From the NCBI GenBank assembly GCA_009695305.1, contig SIBG01000039.1, forward strand, positions 1-36,211: DNA of 36,211 nucleotides, written 5' to 3'. The notes under the pieces are model-generated. The model was given only the letters and a program-made list of their open reading frames with translations. It was not told where the DNA came from and did not search any database. The stretch comes from Opitutus sp. Its GTDB lineage: Bacteria > Verrucomicrobiota > Verrucomicrobiia > Opitutales > Opitutaceae. The position numbers and the translations under genes were made by a program. The number at the start of each line of letters is the position of its first letter. Position 1 is the stretch's first letter. Of the stretch, positions 1 through 8,492 are shown piece by piece.

Positions 1-74
1 TGGCTGCCCGACATGGATTCGAACCATGACTAGGCGAGTCAAAGTCGCCTGTGCTACCATTACACCATCAGGCA
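1..74 (-). tRNA. tRNA-Gln (anticodon UUG)
   Basis: On the minus strand the sequence folds as a complete cloverleaf. The 7-bp acceptor stem pairs TGCCTGA with TCGGGCA (one G-T pair), followed by discriminator G and an encoded CCA, which is the first three bases of the window read in reverse. The anticodon stem GGCGA/TCGCC encloses the 7-base loop CTTTGAC, giving anticodon TTG, hence glutamine. The T-arm carries GGTTCGAATCC. Its 3' end coincides with the window edge, so what lies downstream is unknown. Confidence 0.95.
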
Positions 75-349
75 AGGAGAGTGAGGAGGAAGCAGGGTGC
101 TTCTGGCTCCGCGCCGGTCAAGGTTGGAAAAAATGGAGGGAAAGTTTGTTTCCGTGCGCTCGAAACGCGTGGTGGGAGGAAAGGCCCGTAACTTCACCTC
201 CTCGCGGCGGTTAGTCTCGCGCGCGGCAGAAAAGCGCCCACTGCCGACAGGCCGGAAGGTCGCGAAGAGCCGCGGACGTTTCCGCGCGGGGAAAAATCTT
301 CGTTTGCACTCGCGGAGGACGGCCGTCGTTCACTTATATCCTTAACTTC

Positions 350-1396
350 ATGAGCCACGGCATCACCATGAAAACCGTCGCCACGCAGGCGGGCGTCACG
401 CAGGCGACGGTGTCGATGAGCCTCGCGAACAACCCGCGGATCCCGCCGGCGACGCGCGAGCGCATCCAGGCCATTGCCCGGAAACTCGGCTACCAGCCCA
501 ATCCCTACGTCTCGACGCTCATGCGCCTGCGGCGGCAGGGGAAGCCACTGCAGGACAAACCGGCGCTCGCGTTCGTTTGCGCGGAGCGTGCGGCGGACGG
601 CTGGCGCAACAACCCGTCGCTCACGATTCGCCAAATGCGCGAAGGGGCGCTCGAACGCGCGACGCTGCGTGGCTACCGCGCGCAGGAGTTCTGGCTGCAC
701 CGCGACGGCATGTCGAACGAGCGGTTTTCCGCGATGCTGCATGCCCGCGGCATCCAAGGCCTGCTCATCAGCCCGGTCGCCGAGGGCGATCCACCGCCAG
801 CGCTGGTTTGGAATTATTTTGCGGCCGTGAGCATCAGTGTCCCGCTGCCCGCGCTGACGATCACGACGGTGTGCAACGACCATTACTTCTCCAGCGTGCT
901 GGCTGTGCGCGAGTGCTACCAGCGCGGCTATCGCCGGCCCGGGCTGGCACTGCGTCACGTCCATCGGCATCGCTTCCAGGGCCGCTGGGAGGCTGGTTAC
1001 CTCGTATCAGGCGAAATGATGCCCGACTTGGAATTGGTCGAGCCGCTGTTTGTCGACGATTGGAACGCCGACGCGGCCCCCCGCGTCGCCCGCTGGCTGA
1101 AGCATGAAAAACCCGACGTGATCATCAACCTCGGCGGAGCGCCGTTGCACGACCTGGTGACAAGTGCGGGTTGGCGGATTCCCGACGACATTGGCTTTGC
1201 GTGGCTCGCGTGCCCGCGCATGGGCGACCGGTTGAGCGGCGTGTGGCAGAACGGCCGGCTGACGGGCGCGCTGGCGATGGACACGCTTATCAGCATGGTC
1301 GAGCGCAACGAGCGCGGAATGCCGGAGCAGGCGACGACGCTGATGGTCGAGGGTCAGTGGAACGAAGGGCGGACGCTGCGGCCGCTGCCGGCGTGA
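350..1396 (+). CDS. LacI-family transcriptional regulator
   Basis: A 348-residue DNA-binding regulator. The N-terminal LacI-type helix-turn-helix (about residues 7-60) contains VATQAGVTQATVSMSLAN, followed by a hinge region and a periplasmic-binding-protein-like effector domain to the C-terminus. LacI-family proteins bind palindromic operators and usually respond to a sugar. The start is uncertain: ATG at 350 gives six extra residues, while ATG at 368 begins directly at the HTH. Neither has a Shine-Dalgarno site. The gene converges on the araFGH operon with only 34 bp between the stop codons, so sugar-responsive control of that operon is plausible but not shown; I found no clear palindromic operator upstream of araF. 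Confidence 0.88.
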   Translation: MSHGITMKTVATQAGVTQATVSMSLANNPRIPPATRERIQAIARKLGYQPNPYVSTLMRLRRQGKPLQDKPALAFVCAERAADGWRNNPSLTIRQMREGALERATLRGYRAQEFWLHRDGMSNERFSAMLHARGIQGLLISPVAEGDPPPALVWNYFAAVSISVPLPALTITTVCNDHYFSSVLAVRECYQRGYRRPGLALRHVHRHRFQGRWEAGYLVSGEMMPDLELVEPLFVDDWNADAAPRVARWLKHEKPDVIINLGGAPLHDLVTSAGWRIPDDIGFAWLACPRMGDRLSGVWQNGRLTGALAMDTLISMVERNERGMPEQATTLMVEGQWNEGRTLRPLPA

Positions 1397-1430
1397 CGTC
1401 CCTGACCTTGCGAACAAGGGCCCCGGCGCC

Positions 1431-2393
1431 TCACGGCTTCCTTCGCTTCCACCGGTCGAACAGCACCGCCGCGAGCAAAATGAGGCCGCGGGCGACGTAT
1501 TGGTAGAACGTCGCGACGTTCATCAGATTCATCGCGTTTTGGACGATGCCCATGATGAGCACGCCCGCGATCACGAACGCCATGCTGCCCACCCCGCCCG
1601 TCAGCGACACGCCGCCGAGCACGCACGCCGAAATCACCTCGAGCTCGAAGCCCTGCGAGGTGTTCGGCTGCCCGCTCGTCACGCGCGACGACAGCACGAT
1701 GCCCGCAAACGCCGCCATCACGCCCTGCGCCGTGAAGATCGCGATCTTCACGCGGGTGACGGCGATGCCCGCGAGGTGCGCCGCCTCGGAGTTGCCGCCG
1801 ACGGCGAGCGTGTCGCGGCCAAAGACGGTGCGGTTCAAAATAAATCCGAACATGGCGAAACACGCCGCCGTGATCCACACGGGCGTCGGCACGCCGAGAA
1901 ACGCGGAGTTGCCGAGCCCAAAAAAATCCTCGAGCCCGATGCCCACCGCCGTGCCGCCGGAAATGATAAAGCCGAGCCCCCGCACGATCTGCATCGTGGC
2001 GAGCGTCGTGATGAGCGCATTGATCTTCAGCTTCGCCACGACGAAGCCATTGACAAACCCGACGGCCGCGCCGAGCCCGAGCGCCGCGAGCACGCCGAGC
2101 GTGATGCTCTCGCTCCGGTTCATCACGACCGCTGCGAGCACGCCGGCACACGCGACGACGGAGCCAATCGACAAATCGAAATCACCCGCCGCGAGGCAGA
2201 ACAGCATCGTGCACGAGACCATGCCCGTCATCGAGACGGCGAGCGCGAGGCCCTTCATGTTCGCCAGCGAGAAAAAATTTTCAACGAAGACGGAGCAACC
2301 GAAAAAGAGAATCGCGAGCACGACGAGCATTCCCGCCTTGTCGAAGAACTCGGCGATCGGTTTGCGTGCGGTGGGCGAGGAGTCGGTGGCCAT
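1431..2393 (-). CDS. araH: L-arabinose ABC transporter permease AraH
   Basis: A 320-residue hydrophobic inner-membrane permease of the AraH/RbsC family, predicted to form the channel of a pentose importer. As I recall the E. coli AraH sequence, long stretches match closely, including AGDFDLSIGSVVACAGV, VAKLKINALITTLATMQIVRG, and the C-terminal ISACVLGGVSLTGG and YVARGLILLAAVLFDR. That is much closer than to RbsC or XylH. It is the last gene of an araF-araG-araH operon and starts 12 nt after the araG stop. The leader before ATG (ATTATTTCCGCC) has no Shine-Dalgarno sequence. Substrate assignment to L-arabinose rests on family resemblance; a related pentose is possible. Confidence 0.9.
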   Translation of the reverse strand: MATDSSPTARKPIAEFFDKAGMLVVLAILFFGCSVFVENFFSLANMKGLALAVSMTGMVSCTMLFCLAAGDFDLSIGSVVACAGVLAAVVMNRSESITLGVLAALGLGAAVGFVNGFVVAKLKINALITTLATMQIVRGLGFIISGGTAVGIGLEDFFGLGNSAFLGVPTPVWITAACFAMFGFILNRTVFGRDTLAVGGNSEAAHLAGIAVTRVKIAIFTAQGVMAAFAGIVLSSRVTSGQPNTSQGFELEVISACVLGGVSLTGGVGSMAFVIAGVLIMGIVQNAMNLMNVATFYQYVARGLILLAAVLFDRWKRRKP

Positions 2394-2405
2394 GGCGGAA
2401 ATAAT

Positions 2406-3914
2406 TTAGGAGGCCCGCGCCGTTTCGAGCGGCAGCGCGAGCTTGAGAAGTTTTTCCTCGTTCGCGTCGGCGCGGTCGAGGATGGCGGCGATCTTTCCTT
2501 GGCGCATCACGGCGATGCGGTCGGACACGCCGAGCACTTCGGGGAGTTCGCTCGAAACGACAATCACGCAGACGCCGGAGCGCGCGAGGTCCTGCATGAT
2601 GACGTAGATTTCGCTCTTCGCGCCGACGTCGATGCCGCGCGTCGGTTCGTCGAGCAAAATGACTTTCACCGGCTCGGAGAGCCAGCGGCTAAGGATGACT
2701 TTCTGCTGGTTACCACCGGAGAGATTGCGGATGAGCTGGCGGACCGACGGTGTTTTCACGCGGAGCTGGGCGCAGCGCTCCTTCGCGTTGGACTGCTCCC
2801 ACGACTCGTCGATGAGCACGCCCGCGCGCGCCTTGCGGCGGCGGGCGGAGAGGTTGATGTTTTCGAGCACCGAGCGAACCGGAATGACGCCTTCTTTTTT
2901 GCGGTCTTCCGGGCAAAGCACGACACCCGCCTCGATGGCCTCGCGCGGAGAATCAATTTCGAACGGCTTTCCGCCGACGGTCACACGGCCCGCGCTCTTC
3001 GCCGTCGCACCGAAGAGCAATTTCATCAACTCGCTCCGGCCCGCGCCGATGAGCCCGAAAAACCCGAAGATTTCCCCCGCCTCCGCCGCGAACGAGCATG
3101 GCTCCGTGAGACCCGGGCCGCACACGCCCTCGGCCACCAGCCCAGTGCCGCCGTGAGCGCGCGGCGTGTAGTTATAGATGTCGGCGAGCTTGCGGCCGAC
3201 CATCCGCTGCACGACGGCGTCGCGCGTGAGGTGGGCGAGTTCGCTGGTCTCGACGTGCCGGCCGTCGCGCAGAATCGTGATGCGGTCGGCGAGCTCGAAA
3301 ACTTCCTCCATCCGGTGCGTCACGTAGATGATGGCGCAGCCGCGCGACTTGAGTTCGCGGATGATGGTAAAGAGCCGGCGGACCTCGCGATCGGAGAGAC
3401 TGCTCGTCGGTTCGTCGAACGCGATGATGCGGGCGCCGCGAGTGAGCGCCTTTGCAATCTCAACCATCTGACGCTGGCCGAGCGAGAGCTGGCCGAGCTT
3501 CGTCCACGGATCGATGTCCTCGCCGATGAAATCGAGCTGCTTCCGCGCGGCGGCGGCGAGCGCGCGACGGTTCACGACTCCGAAGCGCTGGGGGAGGTGG
3601 CCGAGGAAGAGGTTTTCCGCGGCACTCATCTCGGGGACGAGGTGGAGCTCCTGGTAGATCACCGCGATGCCCGCGGCGAGCGCATGGGCCGTATCGGTAA
3701 AAACTTTCCGCTCGCCGCCGATGACCAACGCGCCGTCCGAGGGGGTGTAGGCGCCGCTGAGAATTTTCAGGAGCGTGGACTTCCCGGCGCCGTTTTCGCC
3801 CATGAGCGCGTGGATGGACCCGGCGCGCACGTCGAACGACACGTCGTTCAGCGCCTTCACGCCGGGGAACTCCATCGACACGTGGTCGAAGCCGAGGGCG
3901 GAGATGGCGGTCAT
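2406..3914 (-). CDS. araG: L-arabinose ABC transporter ATP-binding protein AraG
   Basis: A 502-residue protein with two fused ABC ATPase domains, as in all sugar importers of the AraG/RbsA/MglA group. Domain 1 has Walker A GENGAGKST (about 39-47), signature LSLGQRQM and Walker B IIAFDEPTSSLS. Domain 2 has a degenerate Walker A (GAGRSELM), signature NLSGGNQQK and Walker B ILLDEPTRGIDVG. Degeneracy in the second P-loop is normal for this family. The SARRRK segment, VKTPS and PEDRKKEG regions match AraG as I recall it from E. coli. It is the middle gene of araFGH, separated from araF by 122 bp that hold a palindromic repeat. The leader GGTCGTGCAAAT lacks a Shine-Dalgarno site. Confidence 0.92.
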   Translation of the reverse strand: MTAISALGFDHVSMEFPGVKALNDVSFDVRAGSIHALMGENGAGKSTLLKILSGAYTPSDGALVIGGERKVFTDTAHALAAGIAVIYQELHLVPEMSAAENLFLGHLPQRFGVVNRRALAAAARKQLDFIGEDIDPWTKLGQLSLGQRQMVEIAKALTRGARIIAFDEPTSSLSDREVRRLFTIIRELKSRGCAIIYVTHRMEEVFELADRITILRDGRHVETSELAHLTRDAVVQRMVGRKLADIYNYTPRAHGGTGLVAEGVCGPGLTEPCSFAAEAGEIFGFFGLIGAGRSELMKLLFGATAKSAGRVTVGGKPFEIDSPREAIEAGVVLCPEDRKKEGVIPVRSVLENINLSARRRKARAGVLIDESWEQSNAKERCAQLRVKTPSVRQLIRNLSGGNQQKVILSRWLSEPVKVILLDEPTRGIDVGAKSEIYVIMQDLARSGVCVIVVSSELPEVLGVSDRIAVMRQGKIAAILDRADANEEKLLKLALPLETARAS

Positions 3915-3941
3915 ATTTGCACGACCTGCCGGCTCTACTTG

Positions 3942-4027
3942 GTCATTGCGCGCACGGCGCAGCCGGCCGCGGCCATCCCGCTAGAATTCCAGTTGGATGG
4001 TTTCGTCGCTGCGCTCCTCGCCATGAC
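3942..4027. repeat. Dispersed intergenic repeat (GTCATnGCGAGGAGCGCAGCGACGA type)
   Basis: Between araF and araG, read on the minus strand, lies GTCATGGCGAGGAGCGCAGC followed by GACGAAACCATCC, ending about 86 bp later in CGCAATGACC. The ends form a terminal inverted repeat (GTCATGGCG against CGCAATGAC). A shorter relative is at 34634-34683. Sequences of this type, GTCATT(G/C)nGAGGAGCGnAGCGACGA, occur as intergenic repeats in many bacterial genomes (from memory). It sits inside an operon, so it would be transcribed and could affect the araF/araG mRNA ratio. Confidence 0.7.
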
Positions 4028-4036
4028 AACCATGGG

Positions 4037-5029
4037 TCAATCCCGGATACCCTGTTCCTTGAGCACTTGCCGAAAATTGTCGCGCGTGATGAGCACGCCG
4101 ACGGTCCGTGAGTCGAGCGGCGGCTCCTTGCCGTCCTTGATCCAGGTAAAGAGCATCTTCGCCGTTTCGTAGCCGTGGCTCTTGGCGGAGAGGAGCATGG
4201 AGCCGAAAAAAGGCGTGGGCTTGGCCTTCTCAAATTCGACGATGCAGTCGGTGCCGTTGATCCCCACGCCGACCGCGGTCTCAGCAGTAAAACCGCGGCC
4301 CTCGAGCGCGCGCACGGCGCCGAGGACACCGTTGTCGTTGTTGGCGCAGACCAGCCAGTGTTTCACCTCGGGCTTTTGAGTGAGCAGGACGTTGGTGGCG
4401 TCAAACGAGCCGGGGATGTCGGCCGTGCGCTGCGCCGCCTTGAAGATGCGGTTGGCGGGAAACCCGGCGGCTTGGAGCGCGCTGATGGCGCCGTCGGTGC
4501 GCTCCTTGGCGGTCGCGAGTTCGTCCAAGGTCACGGCGCAAACCGCGGTATCGGCGGCGGTCCAGCCGCGCCGCTTCATCTCCGCGGCGAGCGTCTGGCC
4601 AACATCCCCGCCGATTTTACTGGCGGAGATGCCGAGGTGGTGGACCTTTGTCATTGGCTTGCCGTCGGCGCCGACAAACTGGTCGTCGACGCTGATGAGC
4701 TTGAGGTTGGCGGCGCGCGCTTTGGCGTTGATGCCGGGCCCGAGCCGGGTGTCCGGCGTGCAAATGACCAGACCCTGGGCGCCGCCAGCGGCGAGACTAT
4801 CGATGGCGTTCAGCACTTTTTCGCCGTCGGTCGCGCCGATTTTCACCAACGTGAAACCGAGCTCCTTGGCGGCCTGATCGGCGAATTTCCACTCGAGTTG
4901 GAACCAGGGTTCCTCGGGCTGCTTCACGAGGAAGCCGATCTTGACGGCGGGGGCGGCCGCGTGCGCGGCGACGACGAACAGGGCCAGCGCGACACCGGCG
5001 CGGACGGGGAGGGCGAGCATGAGTTTCAT
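4037..5029 (-). CDS. araF: L-arabinose-binding periplasmic protein AraF
   Basis: A 330-residue substrate-binding protein, the same length class as E. coli AraF (329). ATG at 5029 is chosen because it starts a signal peptide (MKLMLALPVRAGVALALF, cleavage near AHAA). The mature part carries AraF hallmarks recalled from E. coli: GFLVKQPEEPWFQ, EWKFADQAAKELGF, DGEKVLNAIDSLAAGGA, VDDQFV, HWLVCANNDNGVLGAVRALEG and VLITRDNFRQVL. It captures the sugar in the periplasm and delivers it to AraGH. It is the first gene of the araFGH operon. The leader AAATTCGCCCC lacks a Shine-Dalgarno site. Promoter elements upstream (5030-5088) are not obvious. Confidence 0.93.
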   Translation of the reverse strand: MKLMLALPVRAGVALALFVVAAHAAAPAVKIGFLVKQPEEPWFQLEWKFADQAAKELGFTLVKIGATDGEKVLNAIDSLAAGGAQGLVICTPDTRLGPGINAKARAANLKLISVDDQFVGADGKPMTKVHHLGISASKIGGDVGQTLAAEMKRRGWTAADTAVCAVTLDELATAKERTDGAISALQAAGFPANRIFKAAQRTADIPGSFDATNVLLTQKPEVKHWLVCANNDNGVLGAVRALEGRGFTAETAVGVGINGTDCIVEFEKAKPTPFFGSMLLSAKSHGYETAKMLFTWIKDGKEPPLDSRTVGVLITRDNFRQVLKEQGIRD

Positions 5030-5088
5030 GGGGCGAATTTCTCGAAGAGCAGTGACAAGAGCGCACCTGCCGCGCAACTGGCAAACGC

Positions 5089-5109
5089 AAAAGCCGCTCC
5101 GGGCGCGGC
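5089..5109 (-). terminator. Possible rho-independent terminator of the MFS gene
   Basis: On the minus strand, GCCGC-GCCCGGA-GCGGC is followed by TTTT, about 25 bp after the stop of the MFS gene at 5133. A second GC-rich dyad (GCGGCG-GAGG-CGCCGC, 5105-5120) overlaps it. The stem is short and the T-run only four, so this is a weak call. Confidence 0.4.
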
Positions 5110-5132
5110 GGAGGCGCCGCAGCGAGGCGCGC

Positions 5133-6356
5133 TCACCGCTCCTCCGGCGGCTTTATTTTCCGAAACGCCCGCCACAGCATGAGATCATAGCTGCATTTCA
5201 GCCCGCCGCACACGAAGAACGGCAGGCCCGTCCCGGCGGCGGCGCCGAAGATTTTTCCGGCGATCAACGGGCCGAGCGCCGTCCCAAGTTGCTTGGCGGT
5301 CGAGGTCGCGCCGTTGGCGGCGGCGCGCTCGGCGGCCGGCACGATGGCGCTGAGGTAGGACGCGCGGGTCGGCACATCCATCTGCGAAAGCAGGTGGCGC
5401 GCGAGCAGGCACGCGATGGCGAGCGGCAGCGTCGGCATCAGCGGGACGAGCATGAGCAGCACGTTCGAGGGGAGATGCGTCCAGACCATCGTGTTGATCA
5501 GCCCGATCTTTTTCGCCAGCGGCACGGCGGCGAGGCCGGAGAGGCCGGACAGCAGATTCGTCCCGAAGAACACGGCGCCGAGCACGGCTGCGTCGGCGGC
5601 AAATTTTTGCTGGAGCCACCACGCCAGAAAACTCTGCAGCACAAAACCGCCGCCAAACGAGTCGAGCGCGAAGAGCGCGCTCAATCGCACCACCAGGCCG
5701 CGCGATTCACGCAGCCCGAGCAGGGTCGGTCCGGCGGCCATCGCGCCACCCGTCACCGGAGCCTCGACCGCGGGCGACAGGCACAGGGCGAGCCCACCGA
5801 GCACGACACCGCACGCCGCGTAGATCCAGAAGACGATGCGATACGCCGCGATGCCGGCGAAGGGCGACGCGCCGAGCAACCAACCGACAGCGAGCGCGCC
5901 CAACGCCGAGGCGAGATAGCCCGCGAGGTTATACCACGCGAAGAGCCGCGTGCGACTGCGGTCGGCCACTTCCTGGGCGAGGCACGCCTGCTCGACGGCT
6001 TGAAACGGGCCGACCTCGCCTCCCGTCGGACTGATGACGCCGATGGTCCCGGCGATGATGAGCACGAGAAAAGACTCGCTCGCCGCCAGGCCCGCGCCGC
6101 CGAGTGCCATCAGCACCGCACCGACGACGAGCGTCTTCCGCCGGCCCCAACCGTCGGCGTGCGCGGTGAGCCAGAGCGAAATCGCCACATCGCCGAGCAG
6201 GGTGAGCGAGAGCAGTAACCCGATTTTTCCGCCGTCGAACCCGAGTCGCACGAGGAACAGCACCAGCACGACACCGAGCATCCCGTAAGCAAACATCCGC
6301 ACGATCCGCGAGATGAACAGCACGCGCAGATCGGCGGCGGCGGGCGTGGGCGGCAT
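5133..6356 (-). CDS. MFS transporter
   Basis: A 407-residue major facilitator superfamily protein with about 12 hydrophobic segments. After the first two helices it has the loop ADGWGRRKTL, a relaxed form of MFS motif A. ATG at 6356 (MPPTPAAAD) is preferred over an upstream in-frame codon at 6392 because the added residues are polar and unconserved in appearance. Substrate unknown; the pattern resembles drug/sugar efflux-type MFS proteins. It lies upstream of araF on the same strand with a possible terminator between, and is divergent from the dehydrogenase pair at 6590, so a 233-bp region serves both directions. Confidence 0.85.
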   Translation of the reverse strand: MPPTPAAADLRVLFISRIVRMFAYGMLGVVLVLFLVRLGFDGGKIGLLLSLTLLGDVAISLWLTAHADGWGRRKTLVVGAVLMALGGAGLAASESFLVLIIAGTIGVISPTGGEVGPFQAVEQACLAQEVADRSRTRLFAWYNLAGYLASALGALAVGWLLGASPFAGIAAYRIVFWIYAACGVVLGGLALCLSPAVEAPVTGGAMAAGPTLLGLRESRGLVVRLSALFALDSFGGGFVLQSFLAWWLQQKFAADAAVLGAVFFGTNLLSGLSGLAAVPLAKKIGLINTMVWTHLPSNVLLMLVPLMPTLPLAIACLLARHLLSQMDVPTRASYLSAIVPAAERAAANGATSTAKQLGTALGPLIAGKIFGAAAGTGLPFFVCGGLKCSYDLMLWRAFRKIKPPEER

Positions 6357-6589
6357 GGTGCCAGCGTGCGCGTGCTGCCGCGCGACGGGCAAGATGGAAG
6401 CATGTCATCGCGCATTCCAAGTCCGACGCAGGGGAGCGCGGCGAGCAGGTTGGTGGATCGCTGGGTCCCGTTCCGGACGGCCGAATGCTGATTGCGACAC
6501 CGTGGCATTGCCGTCGAAGTCGGCTTGCAGACGCCACCCGTCTGTTGCATTCCCGGAGTCGCCTGTCCGCAGGCTTCGCCAACTCTCGC

Positions 6590-7624
6590 ATGAAAGCCCT
6601 TGTCCTCAATCGCTACTCCCACCTCGACTATCAGGAATTTCCCGCGCCCGCGCCGGCGACGGGCGAGGTGCTGGTGCGCGTGCACGCGTGCGGCGTTTGC
6701 GGCAGCGACATCCATGGCTGGGACGGCAGCACCGGGCGCCGCCAACCGCCGCTCATCATGGGTCACGAGGCCGCAGGTGAAATCGCCAGCGTCGGGCCGC
6801 GCGTCGAGAAATGGCGCGCCGGCGATCGGGTGACCTTTGATTCGACGATTTACTGCGGCACGTGCGGCTATTGCCGCGCTGGTCAGATGAACCTGTGTGA
6901 AGACCGCCGCGTCGTCGGCGTCTCGCCCGGCGAGTATCGGCAGCATGGGGCCTTCGCGGAGTTCGTGTCGGTCCCGGAGCGCGTGCTCTACGCCCTGCCG
7001 GGCGCGCTCTCGTATGAACACGCGGCCATGGTCGAGCCCGTCTCGATCGCGGTCCACGCGGTGCAGCGGACGAAGATTTCCGCCAGCGACACTGCCGTGG
7101 TGATCGGCACCGGCATGATCGGCCTGCTCGTCGTGCAGGTGCTGCGCTGGGCGGGGTGCGGTAACGTCATCGCGGTCGATATCGACGACAAGAAACTCGC
7201 GCTCGCCCGTGAACTCGGCGCGCACCACTCGCTGCGCTCGGATGCCGGCGACACCGTGGCGGAGATCGCCAAACTCACCGGCGGCCGTGGGGCCAATTTG
7301 GCGTTCGAGGTCGTGGGCTTTACGCCGACGCTTGATCTCGCCCTGCGGGCGCTGCGCAAGGGCGGCACCGCGGTGCTCGTGGGCAATCTCGCGCCCAAGA
7401 CGGATTTTCCCCTGCAAATCGTCGTCACCCGCGAACTCTCCGTGCTCGGGAGCTGTTCATCGTCGGGCGAATATCCGCTGTGCCTCGATCTCATCGCGCG
7501 CGGGATCGTCAAGGTCGCGCCGCTCATCAGCGCCGTCGCGCCGCTCGCCGAGGGCGAAGCGTGGTTCAAAAAACTGAGTGCGAAAGGGGCGAGTGGCTTG
7601 ATGAAAGTAATTTTGAAGCCATGA
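6590..7624 (+). CDS. Zinc-dependent alcohol/polyol dehydrogenase (MDR family)
   Basis: A 344-residue medium-chain dehydrogenase. The catalytic zinc ligands lie in CGVCGSDIHGW and GHEAAGEI, the structural zinc cysteines in CGTCGYCRAGQMNLC, and the NAD(P)-binding loop is GTGMIGLL. ATG at 6590 (MKALVLNRY) is chosen over an upstream alternative at 6485 because it begins the conserved N-terminus. The family covers L-threonine 3-dehydrogenase, sorbitol/galactitol and L-idonate 5-dehydrogenases; a sugar acid or polyol substrate fits best. Its stop overlaps the start of the next gene by ATGA (7621-7624), implying translational coupling. The arrangement recalls L-idonate/gluconate dehydrogenase pairs (idnD-idnO), but the substrate cannot be fixed from sequence. 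Confidence 0.88.
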   Translation: MKALVLNRYSHLDYQEFPAPAPATGEVLVRVHACGVCGSDIHGWDGSTGRRQPPLIMGHEAAGEIASVGPRVEKWRAGDRVTFDSTIYCGTCGYCRAGQMNLCEDRRVVGVSPGEYRQHGAFAEFVSVPERVLYALPGALSYEHAAMVEPVSIAVHAVQRTKISASDTAVVIGTGMIGLLVVQVLRWAGCGNVIAVDIDDKKLALARELGAHHSLRSDAGDTVAEIAKLTGGRGANLAFEVVGFTPTLDLALRALRKGGTAVLVGNLAPKTDFPLQIVVTRELSVLGSCSSSGEYPLCLDLIARGIVKVAPLISAVAPLAEGEAWFKKLSAKGASGLMKVILKP

Positions 7625-8415
7625 GCGCCACACTGTTCGACCTCACCGGAAAAATGGCCTTCGTCACTGGCGCGAGCCGGGGACTGGGAAAAACTTTCGC
7701 GCTCGCGCTCGCCCGCGCCGGTGCCGATGTCGCGATCACGAGCCGCACGCTGGCATCGCTCGACGAAACGCGCCGTGCGGTCGAGACGCTTGGCCGGCGC
7801 TGCCACCGCGTTGTGCTGGATGTGCGGTCGCACGAGAGCATCAAGGCCGCGGTGGCCGAGGCGCACGCGCATTTCGGGCGGATCGATATTCTTGTGAACA
7901 ATGCCGGCTGTAATATCCGCAAGCCCGCGCTCGACGTCACGTGGGAGGATTGGAACACGATCCTCGACACGAATCTCCGCGGTCCGTTCTTCGTCGCGCA
8001 GGCGGTGGCGCGCCACATGATGGCGGCGGGCCGCGGCCGCATGATCAACATCGGCTCTGTGACCAGCGTGGCCGGCTACGCGGGCCTTGGTCCCTACGGC
8101 GCGAGTCGCGGCGGCATCCGTCAACTCACGATGAGCCTCGCCGCCGATTGGGGCCCGCATGGCATCACCGTGAATTGCCTCGCACCCGGGTGGTTCAAGA
8201 CCTCGCAGAACGCCGTGATGTATGAGAATCCCGAGTGGCTCGCGTATCTCACGGACAAGATTCCCCTGCGCCGCCCCGGGCGGGCCGATGATCTCGAGGG
8301 CACGGTGGTGTATCTCGCCAGCGACGCGAGTGCCTACGTCACGGGCCAGACGCTGCTCGTGGATGGCGGAATCTCCGTGAACGACACGCGCGCCCTGCCG
8401 ACGAAAAAGGCGTGA
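7621..8415 (+). CDS. Short-chain dehydrogenase/reductase with YxxxR active site
   Basis: A 264-residue classical SDR. It has TGASRGLG (16-23) for the cofactor, NNAG (93-96), the catalytic Asn in DTNL (118), Ser in GSVTS (146), Tyr159, and the C-terminal TGQTLLVDGG. The normally invariant Lys of YxxxK is Arg163 (TAC GGC GCG AGT CGC at 8095-8109), which is unusual for an active SDR. The nearest functional look-alikes are gluconate 5-dehydrogenase/ketogluconate reductases. The start ATG overlaps the preceding Zn-dehydrogenase stop by 4 bp, so the two are likely made together and may act in sequence on one sugar or sugar acid. If Arg cannot replace Lys, this would be a weak or non-catalytic member. 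Confidence 0.88.
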   Translation: MSATLFDLTGKMAFVTGASRGLGKTFALALARAGADVAITSRTLASLDETRRAVETLGRRCHRVVLDVRSHESIKAAVAEAHAHFGRIDILVNNAGCNIRKPALDVTWEDWNTILDTNLRGPFFVAQAVARHMMAAGRGRMINIGSVTSVAGYAGLGPYGASRGGIRQLTMSLAADWGPHGITVNCLAPGWFKTSQNAVMYENPEWLAYLTDKIPLRRPGRADDLEGTVVYLASDASAYVTGQTLLVDGGISVNDTRALPTKKA

Positions 8416-8456
8416 GGCGCGGAGTTGGGTGAGTTTTGCCCGCGCGGTTTGCGATT

Positions 8457-8482
8457 GAGGGCGGGCTAAAGTCGCGCCCTAC
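8457..8482. repeat. GTAGGGCG-family palindromic repeat, ACTTTAGC core
   Basis: Read on the minus strand this is GTAGGGCGCG-ACTTTAGC-CCGCCCTC, an imperfect GC-rich palindrome. It shares the GTAGGGCG arm with the elements at 15135-15223 and 24083-24151 and has a different core. It lies in the 77-bp gap between the SDR and the Dabb gene, just before a T-run and the start codon of the latter. Confidence 0.7.
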
Positions 8483-8492
8483 TTTTTTTCCC

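Noticed and set aside
75..121. Promoter for tRNA-Gln (TTGACC at 116-121 on the minus strand)
   Set aside because: The -35-like hexamer is well placed, about 42 bp before the tRNA, but there is no -10-like hexamer at 16-18 bp spacing.
301..350. Promoter and leaderless start for the LacI-type gene (TTGCAC, TATATC, ATG at 350)
   Set aside because: The spacer is 25 bp and no alternative -35 is present, so a leaderless transcript cannot be supported.
1397..1430. Bidirectional terminator between lacI-type gene and araH
   Set aside because: CCTTG-CGAA-CAAGG is only a 5-bp stem with no T-run on either strand.
1500..4172. An 890-codon open frame on the plus strand opposite araH and araG
   Set aside because: It is antisense to two well-supported genes, is rich in Arg/Glu/His/Asp with no domain, and is what high-GC third positions produce. 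The same applies to long antisense frames at 12922-14622, 15807-17150, 18287-19990, 26187-27647 and 32825-34582.
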